The notes: generated by a model not told the origin, from the letters alone. A stretch of DNA of 64,000 nt from Pseudoalteromonas sp. R3 (GCF_004014715.1 NZ_CP034835.1:3844001-3908000), one strand, 5' to 3'; shown: positions 46,725 through 57,157, counted from the stretch's first letter. Made by a program: numbers and translations.

Positions 46725-47783
46725 TTACCCCATTGCCTTTAATACTTTAACCAACTTTTTAGTCGGTGCTGCCAGGCCCACTTCGGCAGGTTGTGCTAAC
46801 TCGTACCACAATAATGGGTTATCGTGCACACAATCTGGGATTTGATTTAAGTCGATAACCACAGGGGTAATGGTCAACTCAAAGTGCGTGAATATATGAA
46901 CAAAAGACGCCAGTGTTTGACGATTACCCACTATCCCCTGTTGTGCCAAAAATGCTTCAAGTTCTGCAAGCTCTGTGAACTCAAAGAAACCAAACAGTCC
47001 TCCCCAGATGCCACTGCTTGGCCGTTTTTCCATTAATACTTTATCCTCTGCACGCATTATCAGATGATATGCAGCTTTCTTGGGCTTCACTTTTTTTGGC
47101 TTAGAGTTAGGAAATTCCTTCACCCTGCCCAGCTGATACGCCTGACAACGACTGACCAAAGGGCAAGCCTCACAATCAAAATTGCTGCGACTACATAAAC
47201 TGGCCCCCAGATCCATCATTGCCTGATTGTATTCTGTCACCCTGTCTTTGGGTGTCAGCGCATCGGTCAATGCCCACAGGTGGTTTTCAACCTTCTTAAC
47301 GCCATACCAACCTTCAACCATAAAGAAACGGGCCAGTACACGTTTTACATTGCCATCCAGAATCGGGTGCGGCTGCCCCAACGATAGAGAGAGCACAGCC
47401 CCCGCCGTGGAGCGACCAATACCTGGTAGCGCCATCACCTGTTCCAGCGTTTCAGGAAACTTCCCCTGATACTCATCACGGACAATTTTTGCGGTCTTGT
47501 GCAGATTTCTTGCACGGGCGTAATAGCCAAGCCCAGTCCAGTGGTGTAACACCTCATCTTCTGGTGCATTTGCTAAATCAATGATGGTTGGAAAGCGCGC
47601 CATAAAGCGTTCAAAATACGGGATCACAGTCACAACCTGAGTTTGTTGTAACATTACTTCTGACACCCAAACTTTATATGGGGTCTTCTCAAGTTGCCAG
47701 GGCAGCGTTTTACGCCCGTGTAACTGGTACCAGTCGACAACTTGCTTGGCAAACCACTGGGCTTGCTCATTATTTACTGTCAT
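46725..47783 (-). CDS. mutY: A/G-specific adenine glycosylase MutY
   Basis: Removes adenine opposite 8-oxoguanine. The 352-residue protein has [20 protein letters not shown] with the catalytic Glu, the helix-hairpin-helix [15 protein letters not shown], the catalytic Asp in [14 protein letters not shown] and a 4Fe-4S loop C-x6-C-x2-C-x5-C (SRSNFD between the first two). The C-terminal NUDIX-like domain recognises 8-oxoG. It forms an operon with yggX and is divergent from trmB. Confidence 0.96.
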   Translation of the reverse strand: MTVNNEQAQWFAKQVVDWYQLHGRKTLPWQLEKTPYKVWVSEVMLQQTQVVTVIPYFERFMARFPTIIDLANAPEDEVLHHWTGLGYYARARNLHKTAKIVRDEYQGKFPETLEQVMALPGIGRSTAGAVLSLSLGQPHPILDGNVKRVLARFFMVEGWYGVKKVENHLWALTDALTPKDRVTEYNQAMMDLGASLCSRSNFDCEACPLVSRCQAYQLGRVKEFPNSKPKKVKPKKAAYHLIMRAEDKVLMEKRPSSGIWGGLFGFFEFTELAELEAFLAQQGIVGNRQTLASFVHIFTHFELTITPVVIDLNQIPDCVHDNPLLWYELAQPAEVGLAAPTKKLVKVLKAMG

Positions 47784-47914
47784 TACGAGACTCTGCTTTT
47801 TGCTTGCTAATACACGCGCCAGTGTATGAAGCTTTTTTCAAAGGTCAAGCTCTTGTACTTGGCGCTGTGAATAGCGATAATGTGCGCCCATTTTTTACAC
47901 CGAAGATGAAGACC

Positions 47915-48640
47915 ATGAACGAATCGAGTAAAACCGCTCTGGAACAAGCTGAGCAGGAAGGCAAATACATTCGCAAAGTGCGTAGCTTTGTAAAACGTGA
48001 AGGCCGCCTGACCAAAGGGCAAGCTGCAGCTATTGAAAAATGCTGGGCAACGATGGGCCTGGAGCATGCTCAGGGTCGCCTGGACTTTGCAGAGGTGTTT
48101 GGCAACGACAATGATGTTGTGGTTGAGATTGGTTTTGGTATGGGCAAATCGCTGGTAGAAATGGCGAAAAATGCACCGGACCAGAACTTTATTGGCATTG
48201 AGGTACACCGCCCAGGTGTCGGTGCTTGCCTGATGGAAGCCGATGAGCAAGGTGTCACCAACCTGCGTGTATTCGAGCATGATGCAGTTGAAGTACTGGC
48301 AGATTGTATTCCAGACGCTAGCCTGGCAAAACTTCAGCTGTTTTTCCCAGATCCATGGCACAAAAAACGCCATCATAAACGCCGTATCGTTCAGGCCGAA
48401 TTTGTCGAGAAGCTCCGCACTAAGTTACGTATCGGGGGTGTTTTCCATATGGCAACAGACTGGGAAAACTACGCAGAGCATATGCTGGAAGTAATGCAGT
48501 CAGCGCCTGGTTTTGCCAACCAATCAGACAGCAACGACTATGTACCTCGCCCGGATTTCCGCCCCCTGACTAAATTTGAGCAGCGCGGTCACCGCCTGGG
48601 TCATGGTGTATGGGATCTGATGTTTGAACGCACAGCCTAA
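47915..48640 (+). CDS. trmB: tRNA (guanine(46)-N7)-methyltransferase TrmB
   Basis: Methylates G46 in the tRNA variable loop. Motif I is [17 protein letters not shown], then [13 protein letters not shown], the catalytic [18 protein letters not shown] and the C-terminal [19 protein letters not shown] are diagnostic. The frame is open far upstream inside mutY; the ATG at 47915 ([20 protein letters not shown]) fits homologues and has GAAGA upstream, and ATG 47906 is an alternative. The 241-residue length is normal. A diverged paralogue lies at 13720. Confidence 0.94.
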   Translation: MNESSKTALEQAEQEGKYIRKVRSFVKREGRLTKGQAAAIEKCWATMGLEHAQGRLDFAEVFGNDNDVVVEIGFGMGKSLVEMAKNAPDQNFIGIEVHRPGVGACLMEADEQGVTNLRVFEHDAVEVLADCIPDASLAKLQLFFPDPWHKKRHHKRRIVQAEFVEKLRTKLRIGGVFHMATDWENYAEHMLEVMQSAPGFANQSDSNDYVPRPDFRPLTKFEQRGHRLGHGVWDLMFERTA

Positions 48641-48687
48641 CCTGTCATTGCTACCGGGGCGCCCTGCCCGTCTAATCTGGATCTTAG

Positions 48688-49725
48688 ATGCAAAAATTAA
48701 CCAACCCCAGCTTATTGCTGCTGCGCAACGAAGAAGAGCTGACAGGCCAGCATATTTTGGTGATCAACCATCAGCGTGATAGCTTTCTATCTGAGCTGAA
48801 GCAATTAAATCCACAGGCAAACATCAATGCATTTAGTTATGACTTTGCCAATCACCTGGCTTCTGATTCGCTCGCAGATATTGACAGCCATGTGTCACAC
48901 ACCTTGCCAGCGCTCGATGATTTAGACCTAATCATTTATTACTATCCAAAGTCTAAGCCAGAAGCACAAATGATGTTCGACAATATTCGCGCACTGTGCT
49001 CTGAAAAGACCCGTTTACTGGTGGTTGGAGAAAATAAAGGCGGTGTTAAGTCGGCAGAAAAGCAGCTGCAAGATAAATGCGAAGCACATTACAAGCTCGA
49101 TAGTGCCAAGCATTGTATTTTGTACGAGTTCGCCCAGCTGCAACCTGCGACAAATTTTGACATTGCCAGCTACCAACAAACCTTTACCGTTACGGTTGCT
49201 GGGCAACAGTTTGAAGCTGTCAGTGTCCCCGGCGTGTTTAATCATGGCAAGCTGGATATCGGGACTAAATTACTGCTGGAAAACCTTGAGTTGCCCGCCC
49301 GCGGTAACATGCTCGACTTTGGCTGTGGTGCAGGGATCATTGCCACCTTTGTACTCAATCAGTCTCCAAAAATTCGCTTCAGCTGCCTGGATGTCAATGC
49401 ATTAGCCTTATATGCCTGCGAACAAACTTTGCGCTTGAATGGTCATGAGGCTGAACTGGTGCTCAGCGATGGCCTTAAACAATTAACAGGTCGCTTTGAT
49501 GCCATTATCAGTAATCCGCCTTTTCATACCGGTATTAAAACCGATTATGATATAGCAGAAGGGTTTATCAACGGCGCTACCTCGCATATGAAAAAAGGCG
49601 CTCAGCTACATATTGTTGCTAATAGCTTCTTAAAGTACCCTCCACTTATAGAAGCACGTTTTGGGTATTGTGACACACAAATAAAGAACACCAAATTTGC
49701 TGTCTATCGCGCTACCCTGAGCTGA
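48688..49725 (+). CDS. rsmC: 16S rRNA (guanine(1207)-N2)-methyltransferase RsmC
   Basis: Methylates G1207 of 16S rRNA. The 345-residue protein has an inactive N-terminal methyltransferase-like domain and a C-terminal catalytic domain with MLDFGCGAGIIATFVLN and NPPFHTGIKTDYDIAEGFI (NPPF motif). It lies 47 bp after trmB in the same direction. About 185 bp of AT-rich DNA follow before the next gene. Confidence 0.92.
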   Translation: MQKLTNPSLLLLRNEEELTGQHILVINHQRDSFLSELKQLNPQANINAFSYDFANHLASDSLADIDSHVSHTLPALDDLDLIIYYYPKSKPEAQMMFDNIRALCSEKTRLLVVGENKGGVKSAEKQLQDKCEAHYKLDSAKHCILYEFAQLQPATNFDIASYQQTFTVTVAGQQFEAVSVPGVFNHGKLDIGTKLLLENLELPARGNMLDFGCGAGIIATFVLNQSPKIRFSCLDVNALALYACEQTLRLNGHEAELVLSDGLKQLTGRFDAIISNPPFHTGIKTDYDIAEGFINGATSHMKKGAQLHIVANSFLKYPPLIEARFGYCDTQIKNTKFAVYRATLS

Positions 49726-49910
49726 TGTAACGCCAGTTCAGAGTTATGCTGAACTGGCTTCCGCCCCACCTCATCGCCATCCCAACCTCATTTATATCTC
49801 TGTAAAAGAGCAAAGTGCTGAATCGTTTCGTAAAATGTGAGCTTTTTTGTGTTCTATACTGCTAAACTAAGGTGAGTGAATAGCAGGCAAGCGGGATTTG
49901 TGGTCTCCCA

Positions 49911-51533
49911 ATGGGTAAATACGCAACAAAAACAAGTATAAGAAAAGTGCTGATCAGTGCCGTCATGCTAGTTACGGCGCTGTCTTTGTCCCTGTCTATC
50001 TCAATTTCGACTTATCTCGACGTTAAAAAACAAAAGCAGCTGATCATCAACAAATTGGAAATGATCGCCGAGATCATTGCGTTTAACGCCCAGGTAACAC
50101 TCATATTTGATGACAGAAAGACCGAAGAAAAGCGCCTGAAATCGTTTGATAAAGTAGATTTAGTCAAGAACATTCACATCTATGCGATCGATGATGTAAC
50201 GAACAGGCCCGTTTTTTTCACCAGCTATAACGCCAGTAAAACACCTCCCGTGCCGCTCAAAGTCAATCAGATAGAGGAACTCAGAACACCAAAAATATCT
50301 GAAGACTACATAGAGCTTATTCTGCCCGTCGAGTACGAAGGTAATATTGAAGGGTATGTTTATCTGCGTGGCGGCCTTGAGCACCTGGCCGAATACATTA
50401 ACAGAAAAATTCTGGTCGACATCGCATTGACCCTGTTTGTACTTGTGCTGGTGATGTTTGTTGCACGAGGGATCCAAAAACGGATCGCCACACCTATCGA
50501 ATCTCTCTCACTCTTGTTACAGGACGTTTCAAAGAATCATAACTATGCTACTCGGGCCGAAAAAAGCGATATAGAAGAAATTAATATTCTGGCGAACAAC
50601 CTCAATATCATGCTTACCAGGACGCAAAACCAGCTTGAACGCCACCAAGCTGACAAGCAGGAAATAAAGCAGCTTAACCAAAGTCTGGAAGAAAAAGTAA
50701 ACCAGCGAACGATAGCACTGAGAGAAGCAAACCAGGAACTGCTCAACACCCTGGAGCGTATGCACCAGTATCAGAATCAAATTGTTGAAAATGAAAAAAT
50801 GGCGTCCCTTGGGCAAATGGTTGCAGGCGTTGCGCATGAAGTTAACACTCCTATTGGTCTGGGTGTAACAGGCTCGACATTGCTACGCGATAAGCTCAGT
50901 GATATAGAAATCGCCTTTCAACAAAAAACATTGACCTCTAAGCAGCTGGAACGCTTCATTAAAGAAGGGATTGAGAATTTAGATCTCATCTATCGTAACC
51001 TCAACAGAGCGGCCGATCTTATTTCCAGCTTTAAGAAAGTGGCTGTTAGCCAGGATATTGAGATCAATTCAGACGTTAACATCACTAAGCTTCTCAATGC
51101 AGTAATGGGGGCGATGCGCACTGAGCTGGATCTTAAGGCACCACAGATACATATTGACTGTCCTGCCGATCTCACAATCAGAAGTAAATCTGGCTTACTA
51201 CAACAGGTGTTTGAACAATTGTTTTCAAATTCTCTGGTGCACGGTTTTGAGAGTAACGAAAATAACGAAATTGCTATAAAAGTGAACCGTGAAGACCCGC
51301 AATTAACGATTGTATACAGCGATAATGGAGTGGGTGTGCCTAATGCGATTAAGAAGCGTATTTTTGATCCATTTGTTACAACACGACGAGGAGAAGGTGG
51401 TAGTGGTCTGGGTATGCATCTGGTGTATAACCTGGTTACTCAGGCACTGGGGGGAAGCATAACATTACAAGAAGATTATAAATCAGGTACTCAATTTGTG
51501 ATTAGCCTGCCTCTGAAAGGAGGTACACAGTGA
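49911..51533 (+). CDS. Sensor histidine kinase (CHASE8/HAMP type)
   Basis: A 540-residue inner-membrane kinase: helix near residues 12-33, a periplasmic sensor of about 130 residues with IIAFNAQVTLIFDDRKTEEK typical of CHASE8-type domains, a second helix near 168-186, HAMP, a coiled coil (QLNQSLEEKVNQRTIALREA), phospho-His in GQMVAGVAHEVNTPIGLG and an ATPase domain (DNGVGVP, GEGGSGLGMHL). No receiver domain. Its end overlaps the next gene by four bases. No paired response regulator is adjacent except arcA, 630 bp on. The signal is unknown. Confidence 0.85.
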   Translation: MGKYATKTSIRKVLISAVMLVTALSLSLSISISTYLDVKKQKQLIINKLEMIAEIIAFNAQVTLIFDDRKTEEKRLKSFDKVDLVKNIHIYAIDDVTNRPVFFTSYNASKTPPVPLKVNQIEELRTPKISEDYIELILPVEYEGNIEGYVYLRGGLEHLAEYINRKILVDIALTLFVLVLVMFVARGIQKRIATPIESLSLLLQDVSKNHNYATRAEKSDIEEINILANNLNIMLTRTQNQLERHQADKQEIKQLNQSLEEKVNQRTIALREANQELLNTLERMHQYQNQIVENEKMASLGQMVAGVAHEVNTPIGLGVTGSTLLRDKLSDIEIAFQQKTLTSKQLERFIKEGIENLDLIYRNLNRAADLISSFKKVAVSQDIEINSDVNITKLLNAVMGAMRTELDLKAPQIHIDCPADLTIRSKSGLLQQVFEQLFSNSLVHGFESNENNEIAIKVNREDPQLTIVYSDNGVGVPNAIKKRIFDPFVTTRRGEGGSGLGMHLVYNLVTQALGGSITLQEDYKSGTQFVISLPLKGGTQ

Positions 51534-52057
51534 GATTAATGTACCTGTTTATTTTGTGCCTACTTACGTTTTTTTCTACATTTAGTTACGCGAAATCACC
51601 CGAGGAAATCCGTTCAGCTTTTTTATATCAAATGGCAAAGTTCATTGATTTTCCAGAGCAAAAAAATAAGAAAACGACTCGTTTTTGTTTTTATGATATC
51701 AAAAAAGGTCCAGGCGCTGTTTTATATAGTAATCGTACCTTAAAAATACGTTCAAAGCCGATCGAAATAATCGAAGTGAAAAAGTCTGACTCGTTGCGGG
51801 AACTTTCCCAGCAATGTGATATCACATACATTGATGAAACAATGGAAGATGATATACTCTCCGCTTGGACCGATACAATGGCCCTAAGTATGGTAACTGT
51901 GGGCGAAAGTATCGAATTTTTGGAAGGGGGTGGGATTGCGTCCTTGGTCCAGGAAGGGAGTAAGATAAGGCTGTATATAAACAAGCAAGAAGTCACTCAG
52001 CACAACTTTAAAGTGCTTTCTCGGTTGCTTGCCGTCTCCAAGTTTTATCCTAACTGA
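51530..52057 (+). CDS. YfiR family periplasmic protein
   Basis: A 175-residue protein of the YfiR/DUF4154 family. MRLMYLFILCLLTFFSTFSY then AKS is a signal peptide; the body has IRSAFLYQMAKFIDFPEQ, TYIDETMEDDIL and the end EVTQHNFKVLSRLLAVSKFY. YfiR-family proteins in Pseudomonas repress a cyclic di-GMP synthase from the periplasm. Here the partner is likely the overlapping kinase. The GTG at 51530 is supported by AAGGAGG six bases upstream and by translational overlap. Confidence 0.85.
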   Translation: MRLMYLFILCLLTFFSTFSYAKSPEEIRSAFLYQMAKFIDFPEQKNKKTTRFCFYDIKKGPGAVLYSNRTLKIRSKPIEIIEVKKSDSLRELSQQCDITYIDETMEDDILSAWTDTMALSMVTVGESIEFLEGGGIASLVQEGSKIRLYINKQEVTQHNFKVLSRLLAVSKFYPN

Positions 52058-52063
52058 TTTTAC

Positions 52064-52092
52064 TTGTTAACAATTGAATATACTCCTATAAT
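52064..52092 (+). promoter_or_regulatory. arcA promoter
   Basis: TTGTTA (52064-52069), a 17-bp spacer and a perfect TATAAT (52087-52092), 72 bp before the arcA ATG. GTTAACA occurs twice, at 52066-52072 and 52094-52100, on both sides of the -10 box; ArcA sites are built of such direct repeats, so autoregulation is possible. Confidence 0.6.
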
Positions 52093-52164
52093 CGTTAACA
52101 TTCGGTTTTATTATATAACGCCGAAGATTTTGTAAATACAATATTCCGAAAAGGTTAATTAATA

Positions 52165-52884
52165 ATGCAAACGCCAGTCATTCTAATTGTTGAGGATGAA
52201 GACGTAACTCGACTGAACCTCGTTAGTTTATTTGAAGCCGAAGGTTATAAGGTAATTGAAGCCATTGATGGCGATGATATGCATGAAAAATTGACATCTA
52301 ACGATGATGTCAACTGTGTGATCATGGATATTAACCTGCCAGGCAAAAATGGCCTTATCCTGGCCCGTGAGTTACGCCAGAAGAAAAACATCGGTCTAAT
52401 TTTCTTAACCGGCCGTGACAACGATGTCGACCGTATTCTTGGTCTCGAGATCGGTGCCGACGACTATGTAACTAAACCTTTCAATCCACGCGAACTTACA
52501 ATTCGCGTACGTAACCTGATCTCTCGCACCGGCTCAAACCCGGAAGAGACCAGCATTGACAGCAATGGTGTCATCACCTTTAATGGCTGGGAACTGGATG
52601 AGAATAGCCGCTGCCTGACTTCTCCAACTGGTGAGTCAAAACGCTTACCAAAAGGTGAATACCGTGCGCTGCGCCTGATGCTTGACTCACCAGGTCGTAT
52701 CTTTAGCCGTGAGCAACTAATTAAGCATATGACGGGCAGAGAGTTGCGTGCAAACGACAGAACAGTTGACGTAACTATCCGTCGCATTCGTAAGCACTTT
52801 GAAACCGACAACAACACTCCTGAATTGATCAGCACCATTCATGGTGAAGGCTACCGCTTCATTGGGAAGATCGATAGCCAGTAA
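52165..52884 (+). CDS. arcA: Aerobic respiration response regulator ArcA
   Basis: OmpR-type regulator of 239 residues that, when phosphorylated by ArcB under low oxygen, represses respiratory genes. It starts [20 protein letters not shown]; the phospho-Asp is in [20 protein letters not shown], the Lys in [20 protein letters not shown], and the winged helix in [15 protein letters not shown]. Strong similarity to Escherichia coli ArcA throughout. Its stop is seven bases from the end of the convergent arcB. Confidence 0.95.
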   Translation: MQTPVILIVEDEDVTRLNLVSLFEAEGYKVIEAIDGDDMHEKLTSNDDVNCVIMDINLPGKNGLILARELRQKKNIGLIFLTGRDNDVDRILGLEIGADDYVTKPFNPRELTIRVRNLISRTGSNPEETSIDSNGVITFNGWELDENSRCLTSPTGESKRLPKGEYRALRLMLDSPGRIFSREQLIKHMTGRELRANDRTVDVTIRRIRKHFETDNNTPELISTIHGEGYRFIGKIDSQ

Positions 52885-52891
52885 GTTTGCG

Positions 52892-55219
52892 TTACGAGTT
52901 TTCAGCGAGTTTTGCAATTAATGAGTGAAGGGCGGTTTGCCCTTCTCTTATTTTTACTTCCAGTTCAACCAACCACTCAGCACGTTGTGCACTGCTTACT
53001 TCCGTCCCTTCAAGTTCCATTGTCTTAGCATGTAACTGGACGTTCTGCAGTCCTACTGACCCTGCCGCGCCTTTTAATTTATGTGCAACGGAAACGTATG
53101 TCTCGGTATCACCGCCCTGATTAGCCTCATCAAGTTCATTACAGTAAGTCGGGTTCAGTCGTGTAAACAAATCACAACTGCGCTTAAACGCCTCAATACC
53201 CATAGAAGAAACAAAGTCGGTGATGGTTTCCACATCCAGTAAAGCTTGCTCCTGCTCGCTCAGTTGCAATGGCTCAGCTTCAGATGAAGATTGCTTCTCT
53301 TTATTTGCTTCGATACCAAACAGCTCCGCAAGCATTTTATCTAGCTTGGTCGTATTGATTGGTTTGGCCAACGCCCCCTGGATATTTATTCCCTGTAGCT
53401 CTTGTTCTGCACTGCGGACATTGGCAGTCAGAGCAACAATGGGAAGTTCATCAAAATGGCTATCGGAGCGAACCTGCCTTGCTACTTCATCCCCATTAAT
53501 ATCTGGCAGCTGCATGTCTAGCAGGATAAGGTCCAGTTCGTCTTCAGTTTCAACCATGGACAAAGCATCTTCTCCGGTTTCAGCCCAGATAACTTCATGG
53601 CCACGCTGCTCCAGCAAGTTTGTCGCTATCTCGGCGTTTAGCGGCACATCTTCCACCAACAGAATATAGAGGCTGCGCCCTGCATAGCTTTGCTCATTCG
53701 GTGCGGCACACAACTCCAACGGCAGCTCAACATCAAAGCGGCTTCCCTCTCCTTGCATACTGCTTACATGAATTGTACCTTTCATGGCATGCACCAGGGC
53801 TTTTGTCACGGCCAAACCTATGCCCGAACCAATGGCATCATTGCCACTGGCATCCGGCGCTTTATAATACATATCGAAAATCCGTTCCTGCTGATCAGAT
53901 GGGATCCCCATACCTGTATCGATCACACTGATCGACAGCCATGGACCGTCTTCACGGTTTTCACGGCGACATTCAAGTGTAACACTACCGCGGTGCGTAA
54001 ATTTTACTGCATTATTGATCAGGTTCCACAGCACCTGGCGTAGTCGGGTTGGATCCAATAAAGCATAGATATCCAGCAGACCAGTACGTTTAATGTTGAA
54101 CTCAAGACCCTTTTGCTCTGCAATAAGACCAGCAAAGTTCACTACATCATTAATAAAGTCCGAGACATTAATGCTGTCTGTCGCAATATCCAACTGTTCC
54201 CTGTCTATCTTGTCGAGGTCAATAATATCATTGAAGATATTACCCAAAGTTTCCGCACTGGAAAAAACGGTGTTACACCAGCTCTTTTGTTGCTTGGTCA
54301 GCTCAGTGTCGAGCAACATACGGGTCAGTCCGACAATGCCATTGAGCGGCGTACGAAGCTCATGGCTCAATGTGGCAATAAATTTCCCTTTGTCTTTGTA
54401 GGCAGTCTCAAGCGCCTGCTCTGCTTCTTTACGGCTGGTAATATCACGTCCGAAAGCCAGTAATCCGATATATTGCCCATCGTCATTTATGAAGGGCAGC
54501 TTACGCATCTCAAACCAACAGTTTTCATTGGCTACCGGATACTCAACATCTACATTGATAGATTGCTGGGTCTCAATCACATGCTCATCGGTTTGCAGTA
54601 CCTCAGGAATATCTTGTTCACCAAACACCTGTTGTACCGTATGCCCGATAAGCTGTTTGCTGGTTTTGCCAATAACTTGTTCGAATTTCTTGTTACACCC
54701 GGCAAACACCCCACGCTCATCTCGGTAATAGAACAGATCGGGGGAAGAATCCACGATACTGCGTAGTAGCATACTTTGTTGCGCCAGTTCTTGCTCAGCT
54801 TTACGGCGCTCCGAAATCTCTTTACGTAACTCTGCTATCGCCCGGTGTTTGGCATGCAGTGCCATTTTCCGCTCATCAATTTCATTATTGAGCCGGTTAA
54901 TATTGTCTTTGAGGGTCTGATTGAGCAACTTTTCCTGCTGCGTGGCTGATTCCAGATACTCCTTTGAGGCATCAAGCTGGCGCATTGCATAGATAGCAAC
55001 AGAAAGCAGCAATGGCGAGGTTAAGGCTGCAAACAATACGACGGACAACACATTGACCAATGTCACTTCACCGAGTGCAACGTAATAAAACATGCACGCC
55101 AACACCAGAGACACGATCAGCACAAATGCATAGGCGACAATACCCGCCCAACGGTCTCCGTAGTTCCTAATCAAATTTGATAAAATTCGGGCCCAGGTCC
55201 CAAATGAAGAGTCAAGCAT
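52892..55219 (-). CDS. arcB: Aerobic respiration sensor kinase ArcB
   Basis: Tripartite hybrid kinase of 775 residues. Two N-terminal helices (about 24-45 and 55-77), a coiled coil, a PAS domain (LRSIVDSSPDLFYYRDERG), phospho-His in FIATLSHELRTPLNGIVGLT, ATPase domain (GSGIGLAVTKALV), receiver (ILLVEDVPLNAEIA, phospho-Asp in LILLDMQLPDINGDEV) and a C-terminal HPt domain with its His in VAHKLKGAAGSVG. The architecture is that of ArcB, which reads the quinone redox state. It is tail to tail with arcA; in Escherichia coli the two are unlinked. Confidence 0.94.
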   Translation of the reverse strand: MLDSSFGTWARILSNLIRNYGDRWAGIVAYAFVLIVSLVLACMFYYVALGEVTLVNVLSVVLFAALTSPLLLSVAIYAMRQLDASKEYLESATQQEKLLNQTLKDNINRLNNEIDERKMALHAKHRAIAELRKEISERRKAEQELAQQSMLLRSIVDSSPDLFYYRDERGVFAGCNKKFEQVIGKTSKQLIGHTVQQVFGEQDIPEVLQTDEHVIETQQSINVDVEYPVANENCWFEMRKLPFINDDGQYIGLLAFGRDITSRKEAEQALETAYKDKGKFIATLSHELRTPLNGIVGLTRMLLDTELTKQQKSWCNTVFSSAETLGNIFNDIIDLDKIDREQLDIATDSINVSDFINDVVNFAGLIAEQKGLEFNIKRTGLLDIYALLDPTRLRQVLWNLINNAVKFTHRGSVTLECRRENREDGPWLSISVIDTGMGIPSDQQERIFDMYYKAPDASGNDAIGSGIGLAVTKALVHAMKGTIHVSSMQGEGSRFDVELPLELCAAPNEQSYAGRSLYILLVEDVPLNAEIATNLLEQRGHEVIWAETGEDALSMVETEDELDLILLDMQLPDINGDEVARQVRSDSHFDELPIVALTANVRSAEQELQGINIQGALAKPINTTKLDKMLAELFGIEANKEKQSSSEAEPLQLSEQEQALLDVETITDFVSSMGIEAFKRSCDLFTRLNPTYCNELDEANQGGDTETYVSVAHKLKGAAGSVGLQNVQLHAKTMELEGTEVSSAQRAEWLVELEVKIREGQTALHSLIAKLAENS

Positions 55220-55490
55220 AATAAAATCACCTAGTTAACTTCTACATTATACCTGACCCAAACACAGAAGCGAGTGACCAAAAGTCGCAAGCGACATTGC
55301 GCAAACCAAAATAACCTCGCCAGCTCCCGTATTCAGGGTCTTTCGTGGATGTTTAGAAAGTCGACTTAAGCGTATGAATTTTTGCACACTTGGGCGATTT
55401 TTTTACCAGATAATTTCCATTAGGCTCGGCAAGTTGTGACATTTTGGTGTAACATGCCTCCCCCTTATAGTCGTGATTAAGAGAGTTCAA

Positions 55491-56411
55491 ATGCCAACTT
55501 CAATGCCTGACATTGCACATTCTGCTGACGCCTTACAAGAAGGTAAGCTGGACTGGGTAGGAATGGGAAATATCGAGCTGCCTTTATTGTTATCCAGCAA
55601 AGGGTTGAATGACACGCCTGTGACTGCCAAAGCAGACGCGTTTGTCAGCCTGGACAGAAAAGATGCCAAAGGCATTCATATGTCACGACTATTTTTGGCA
55701 CTTGATGAGTTATCATGTGAACAGACACTATCTCCGGGGGCTATTCGTGCGGTGCTGGACAGTTTTATTACCAGCCACGAAGGCCTGAGCCATAGCGCTA
55801 AAGTGACCTTCAATTTTGAACTTCCCTTGCGTCGCTCCTCTTTACTGAGTGGGAAACAAGGGTGGAAAAATTACCCAGTTATTATCACTGCAACTCTGCA
55901 GGACGGCCTGTTTAATCTGGAGTTAGCTCTTGATGTTACGTATTCGTCAACCTGTCCCTGCTCGGCCGCTCTGGCTCGTCAGCTGATCCAAAACGCTTTT
56001 GAGCAAAAATTTGCCGGTCAGTCTCTCGACCATGCCAGTGTGCATGCCTGGTTAGGTACAACCGAAGGCATTTTAGCTACTCCACACTCACAACGCTCTG
56101 TGACCAACATCAAAGTGAAACTGGATGAGCACTGTCAGGAGTTTGACATTCTGGGGTTAGTAGACCTGGTGGAAGATGAATTGAAAACCCCAGTTCAGGC
56201 AGCGGTTAAACGCGAAGATGAGCAGGAGTTTGCCCGTCTTAATGGCCAAAACCTGATGTTCTGCGAGGATGCTGCCAGAAAACTCAAAGCCTTGTTTGAG
56301 CAGGAAAACTACCAGGATTACTATATAAAAATAAACCATTATGAGTCGCTGCATGCACATGATGCTGTCGCCTATGCAGTCAAAGGACTGAAGAACGGTT
56401 ATCGCGCCTAA
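55491..56411 (+). CDS. folE2: GTP cyclohydrolase FolE2
   Basis: Type IB GTP cyclohydrolase, first step of folate synthesis, able to use metals other than zinc. The 306-residue protein has MSRLFLALDE, the Cys/metal region TYSSTCPCSAALARQL, FDILGLVDLVEDEL and a late HYESLHAHDAVAYA. The ATG at 55491 has AAGAGAG seven bases upstream; a GTG at 55473 is less likely. FolE2 is often induced by zinc starvation through Zur; I see no clear Zur box in 55220-55490. No folE is visible in the window. Confidence 0.92.
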   Translation: MPTSMPDIAHSADALQEGKLDWVGMGNIELPLLLSSKGLNDTPVTAKADAFVSLDRKDAKGIHMSRLFLALDELSCEQTLSPGAIRAVLDSFITSHEGLSHSAKVTFNFELPLRRSSLLSGKQGWKNYPVIITATLQDGLFNLELALDVTYSSTCPCSAALARQLIQNAFEQKFAGQSLDHASVHAWLGTTEGILATPHSQRSVTNIKVKLDEHCQEFDILGLVDLVEDELKTPVQAAVKREDEQEFARLNGQNLMFCEDAARKLKALFEQENYQDYYIKINHYESLHAHDAVAYAVKGLKNGYRA

Positions 56412-56554
56412 CTCCCAAGGATGCTTTTGGCCCTGTTTAAGCTCGGTGGCAGTAATCTACCGAGCAAACCCCATCATTATCTTCACCAAAAATCACTTTA
56501 GGCACGCTCTTTGCTTAATAATCACCAAGTCAAATTGTTGTCGTGGAGTGATTT

Positions 56555-57145
56555 ATGGAACTAACATTACTATCTATTCTTGCGCTGGTCGTTATTGCTT
56601 CCATTGTTATTTCAAAGTATACGGATACCGGTGGTAATCCCTATCCGTTTAATCGAAAAGAGTCTGTATTTACAACAGTAGAGGCCTCTTTCCTGCAGCT
56701 GTTAGAGCGTTCAGTGGGTGACAAGTTTAAGGTTGTGAGCCGGGTCAAACTGATTGAGATCATCGAGTGCAAACCTGGCTTGTCTAAAAAGGCGCGTCGT
56801 TCAGCCATCACTAAAGCACAAAATAAACAGCTAGATTACGTATTGGTTGATAAAGAAACCCTGAATATTGTTGCCGCAGTCGATTTGGTTAACAACGCCA
56901 ACAAGAACGGCCACAAAGCGCAGAAAGACTGGTTTGTCAGTGGCGCTCTGGAATCTGCCGGCATACCGCACATTCGCATGAAGGTCAAAAGTGGTTATAA
57001 AAGTGCAGAAGTGCGTGCTGCAATTCTGTTCAAACTGGGTAAAAAGCCAGAACCACAAAGCAAGCCGCGCAATCGCAATTACAAGCCTGCGGTACTCTCG
57101 CCCTCTCAGGCCAAGGCCGCAGCCACTCAGTTAGCCGAGATATAG
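56555..57145 (+). CDS. DUF2726 protein
   Basis: A 196-residue protein with an N-terminal membrane helix (residues 3-20) and a DUF2726 domain, thought to be restriction-endonuclease-like: AVDLV then QKDWFVSGALESAGIPHIR gives the D...xK-type pattern. The C-terminus is basic and Pro-rich (KPEPQSKPRNRNYKPAV). DUF2726 is sometimes fused to topoisomerase-type zinc domains; none is seen here. GTGGAGTG precedes the ATG. Function unknown, possibly nucleic acid-related at the membrane. Confidence 0.78.
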   Translation: MELTLLSILALVVIASIVISKYTDTGGNPYPFNRKESVFTTVEASFLQLLERSVGDKFKVVSRVKLIEIIECKPGLSKKARRSAITKAQNKQLDYVLVDKETLNIVAAVDLVNNANKNGHKAQKDWFVSGALESAGIPHIRMKVKSGYKSAEVRAAILFKLGKKPEPQSKPRNRNYKPAVLSPSQAKAAATQLAEI

Positions 57146-57157
57146 CCACGCCTATTT

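Noticed and set aside
47678..47914. Longer N-terminus for TrmB
   Set aside because: The extension lies inside mutY on the other strand and has no homology; the conserved protein begins at 47915.
55430..55465. Zur box upstream of folE2 (TGTGACATTTTGGTGTAACATG)
   Set aside because: Only a loose dyad with poor match to the usual GTTATAATATAAC-type site; too weak to call.
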